NCBI GenBank assembly: GCA_012523385.1
Contig: JAAYIO010000138.1
Coordinates: forward strand, 1-6,709
Reading direction: 5' to 3'
Origin: Methanomicrobiales archaeon
GTDB taxonomy: Archaea; Halobacteriota; Methanomicrobia; Methanomicrobiales; Methanomicrobiaceae
Length of the DNA: 6,709 bases
Shown: positions 5,343 to 6,709 of the stretch, piece after piece
Position numbering within the stretch: the stretch's first letter is position 1
Layout of the letters: every line of letters begins with the position of its first letter
The notes under the pieces: model-generated
What the model was told of the DNA's origin: nothing
Seen by the model: the letters and a program-made list of their open reading frames with translations, nothing else
Databases searched by the model: none
Translations under genes and position numbers: made by a program

Positions 5343-6709
5343 ATGGTGCCCTTATTAACAGTTGAGGACCTCTCGAAGAAGTTCGATGAGAATACCGTCC
5401 TCAACAATATCAATTTTGAATTAGCGGAGGGTGAAATCTTCGGTATCATCGGACGAAGCGGTGCCGGTAAGACCGTGCTGATGCATCTCATCCGTGGTGT
5501 TGATTCGCCACCTTCAACGGGCAGAGTTATCTACCATATATCGACATGCAACACGTGTGGATATGTTGACCTCAGGAGCAAAGAGGGCAGCGAATGTCCA
5601 AAATGTCGCGGGACGATGGTCGCTGAAGACGTTGATCTATGGGCAGATGAAAATAAACTAAAGATGCGCAACATCATGGCCCGGACTGCCATCATGTTCC
5701 AGCGAACATTTGCCCTGTATGGTGATGACCGCGTAATCGAGAACGTTCTTCATGCACTCTCAGATATCGGATATCCGGGTGAGAAGGCAGTAAACCGTGC
5801 GGCGGATCTCCTGGATGAGGTGCGACTGTCTCACCGGATGATGCATATCGCACGTGACCTCTCCGGCGGAGAGAAACAGCGTGTTGTGCTTGCCCGCCAG
5901 CTTGCCAAAGAACCATTTCTCCTCTGTGCTGATGAGCCAACCGGGACGCTTGACCCCCGCACAGCATCCATTGTCCACGATATGCTACACGATTCTGCGG
6001 TGAATAACAATATGGCAATGGTTGTATCCTCACACTTTTCCAAGGTAATTGTCGATATCTGTGATCGTGCAATGCTCCTTGATGAAGGTGAAATCAAAGC
6101 TATTGGTGAACCAGGTCAGATCATCGACACCTTCATGGAAGGTGCTCATGAAGGAGAGGGATACAAAGCAGCGGAACTTGGAGAGCAGATTCTCCAGGCG
6201 CGGGATATCGCCAAACGGTATCTCTCTGTTGACAGAGGTATGATCAAGGCCGTTGACGGAGTCTCATTCTCGGTGGCACGGCGGGAAATACTCGGTATTA
6301 TTGGAACGTCTGGTGCCGGGAAAACAACCCTGGCCAAGATGATTGCAGGCATTATCGAACCGACTGCTGGCGAAATGAATATTCGTATCGGGGATGACTG
6401 GATCGATATGACAAAGCCCGGTATTGAAAAGCGCGGACGGGCAAAAAAATACATTGGCCTTCTCCACCAGGAATATGACCTCTATCCTCACCGCTCCGTT
6501 CTTGACAATCTGACTGATTCCATCGGTCTTGAATTCCCCAAGGAACTGGCAATGCGAAAGGCCATCATCACGCTGAGGATGACCGGATTTACGGAGGAAA
6601 AGGCTAAATCAATTCTCACCCGTCTTCCGGCACAACTTTCAGAAGGAGAGAAACATCGTGTTGCCCTTGCTCAGGTGCTCATCAAGGAACCAAGAATCGT
6701 CATTCTGGA
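5343..6709 (+). CDS. atwA: Methyl-coenzyme M reductase system component A2, twin ABC ATPase (3' truncated by window edge)
   Basis: The frame is open to the last base, giving 455 complete residues of a protein that is usually about 530 long. Domain 1: Walker A GRSGAGKT (37-44), a CxxC/CxxC insertion (Cys69, 72, 85, 88), Q-loop Gln120, signature LSGGEKQ (173-179), Walker B FLLCADEP (192-199), D-loop GTLD, and switch His231. Domain 2: Walker A GTSGAGKTT (321-329), Q-loop Gln376, and a variant signature LSEGEKH (432-438); the window ends at the last residue before its Walker B acid. There are no membrane segments. Component A2 provides ATP for reductive activation of the nickel F430 cofactor of methyl-CoM reductase, the last enzyme of methanogenesis, in a cytosolic complex. 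The ATG at 5343 has only a weak ribosome site (GTGA 9 nt upstream); the next codon is GTG. The alternative, a plain transporter ATPase, is disfavoured by the fused domains and the cysteine insertion. Confidence 0.92.
   Translation, partial: MVPLLTVEDLSKKFDENTVLNNINFELAEGEIFGIIGRSGAGKTVLMHLIRGVDSPPSTGRVIYHISTCNTCGYVDLRSKEGSECPKCRGTMVAEDVDLWADENKLKMRNIMARTAIMFQRTFALYGDDRVIENVLHALSDIGYPGEKAVNRAADLLDEVRLSHRMMHIARDLSGGEKQRVVLARQLAKEPFLLCADEPTGTLDPRTASIVHDMLHDSAVNNNMAMVVSSHFSKVIVDICDRAMLLDEGEIKAIGEPGQIIDTFMEGAHEGEGYKAAELGEQILQARDIAKRYLSVDRGMIKAVDGVSFSVARREILGIIGTSGAGKTTLAKMIAGIIEPTAGEMNIRIGDDWIDMTKPGIEKRGRAKKYIGLLHQEYDLYPHRSVLDNLTDSIGLEFPKELAMRKAIITLRMTGFTEEKAKSILTRLPAQLSEGEKHRVALAQVLIKEPRIVIL

Noticed and set aside
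5692..6097. Overlapping minus-strand open frames opposite atwA
   Set aside because: They are antisense to the conserved ABC motifs, in low-complexity shadow frames, without a homologous look.

Overview
The window reads as chromosomal DNA of a hydrogenotrophic-type methanogenic archaeon, most likely class Methanomicrobia and perhaps order Methanomicrobiales; the genus cannot be fixed from sequence alone. The reasons are an AtwA-type twin-ABC protein (methyl-coenzyme M reductase component A2), a RadB recombinase paralogue, a short archaeal form III RuBisCO beside a ribose-1,5-bisphosphate isomerase, Shine-Dalgarno motifs of the GGAGG/GGTGA kind, TATA-like boxes and oligo-T ends. Coding density is high. 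I see no mobile element, CRISPR array, tRNA or rRNA.

Layout from left to right. (1) Plus strand, 1-1281: the C-terminal half of a LarC-like nickel-pincer cofactor protein runs in from the left edge and overlaps the radB start by one base (TAATG), so the two are probably cotranscribed. (2) Minus strand, 1259-2080: dapF (diaminopimelate epimerase), convergent with radB, with the two 3' ends overlapping by 23 bp. (3) 2081-2229: a short spacer holding the probable dapF promoter and the oligo-T end of the RuBisCO transcript. (4) Minus strand, 2230-4403: a two-gene unit, R15P isomerase then RuBisCO large subunit, separated by 14 nt that contain the rbcL ribosome binding site. (5) 4404-4456: a 53-bp divergent promoter region. 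(6) Plus strand, 4457-5263: a soluble HAD phosphatase resembling the P domain of P-type ATPases, with an unusual DSAGT nucleophile motif and a cysteine-rich middle. (7) Plus strand, from 5343 to beyond the right edge: atwA, open to the last base, so its C-terminus lies outside the window.

Functionally, the core is the isomerase/RuBisCO pair. R15P isomerase makes ribulose-1,5-bisphosphate and RuBisCO carboxylates it to two 3-phosphoglycerates, which feeds ribose from nucleotides into central carbon metabolism (the archaeal AMP pathway). AMP phosphorylase and phosphoribulokinase are not in the window, so whether the RuBisCO also serves a reductive hexulose-phosphate cycle is open. The HAD protein shares the promoter region with this unit and lies upstream of atwA; its substrate is unknown and it is the least explained gene here. 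The other genes (LarC, RadB, DapF, AtwA) are recognisable housekeeping or methanogen functions. I found no clear evidence of a wholly new multi-gene system.
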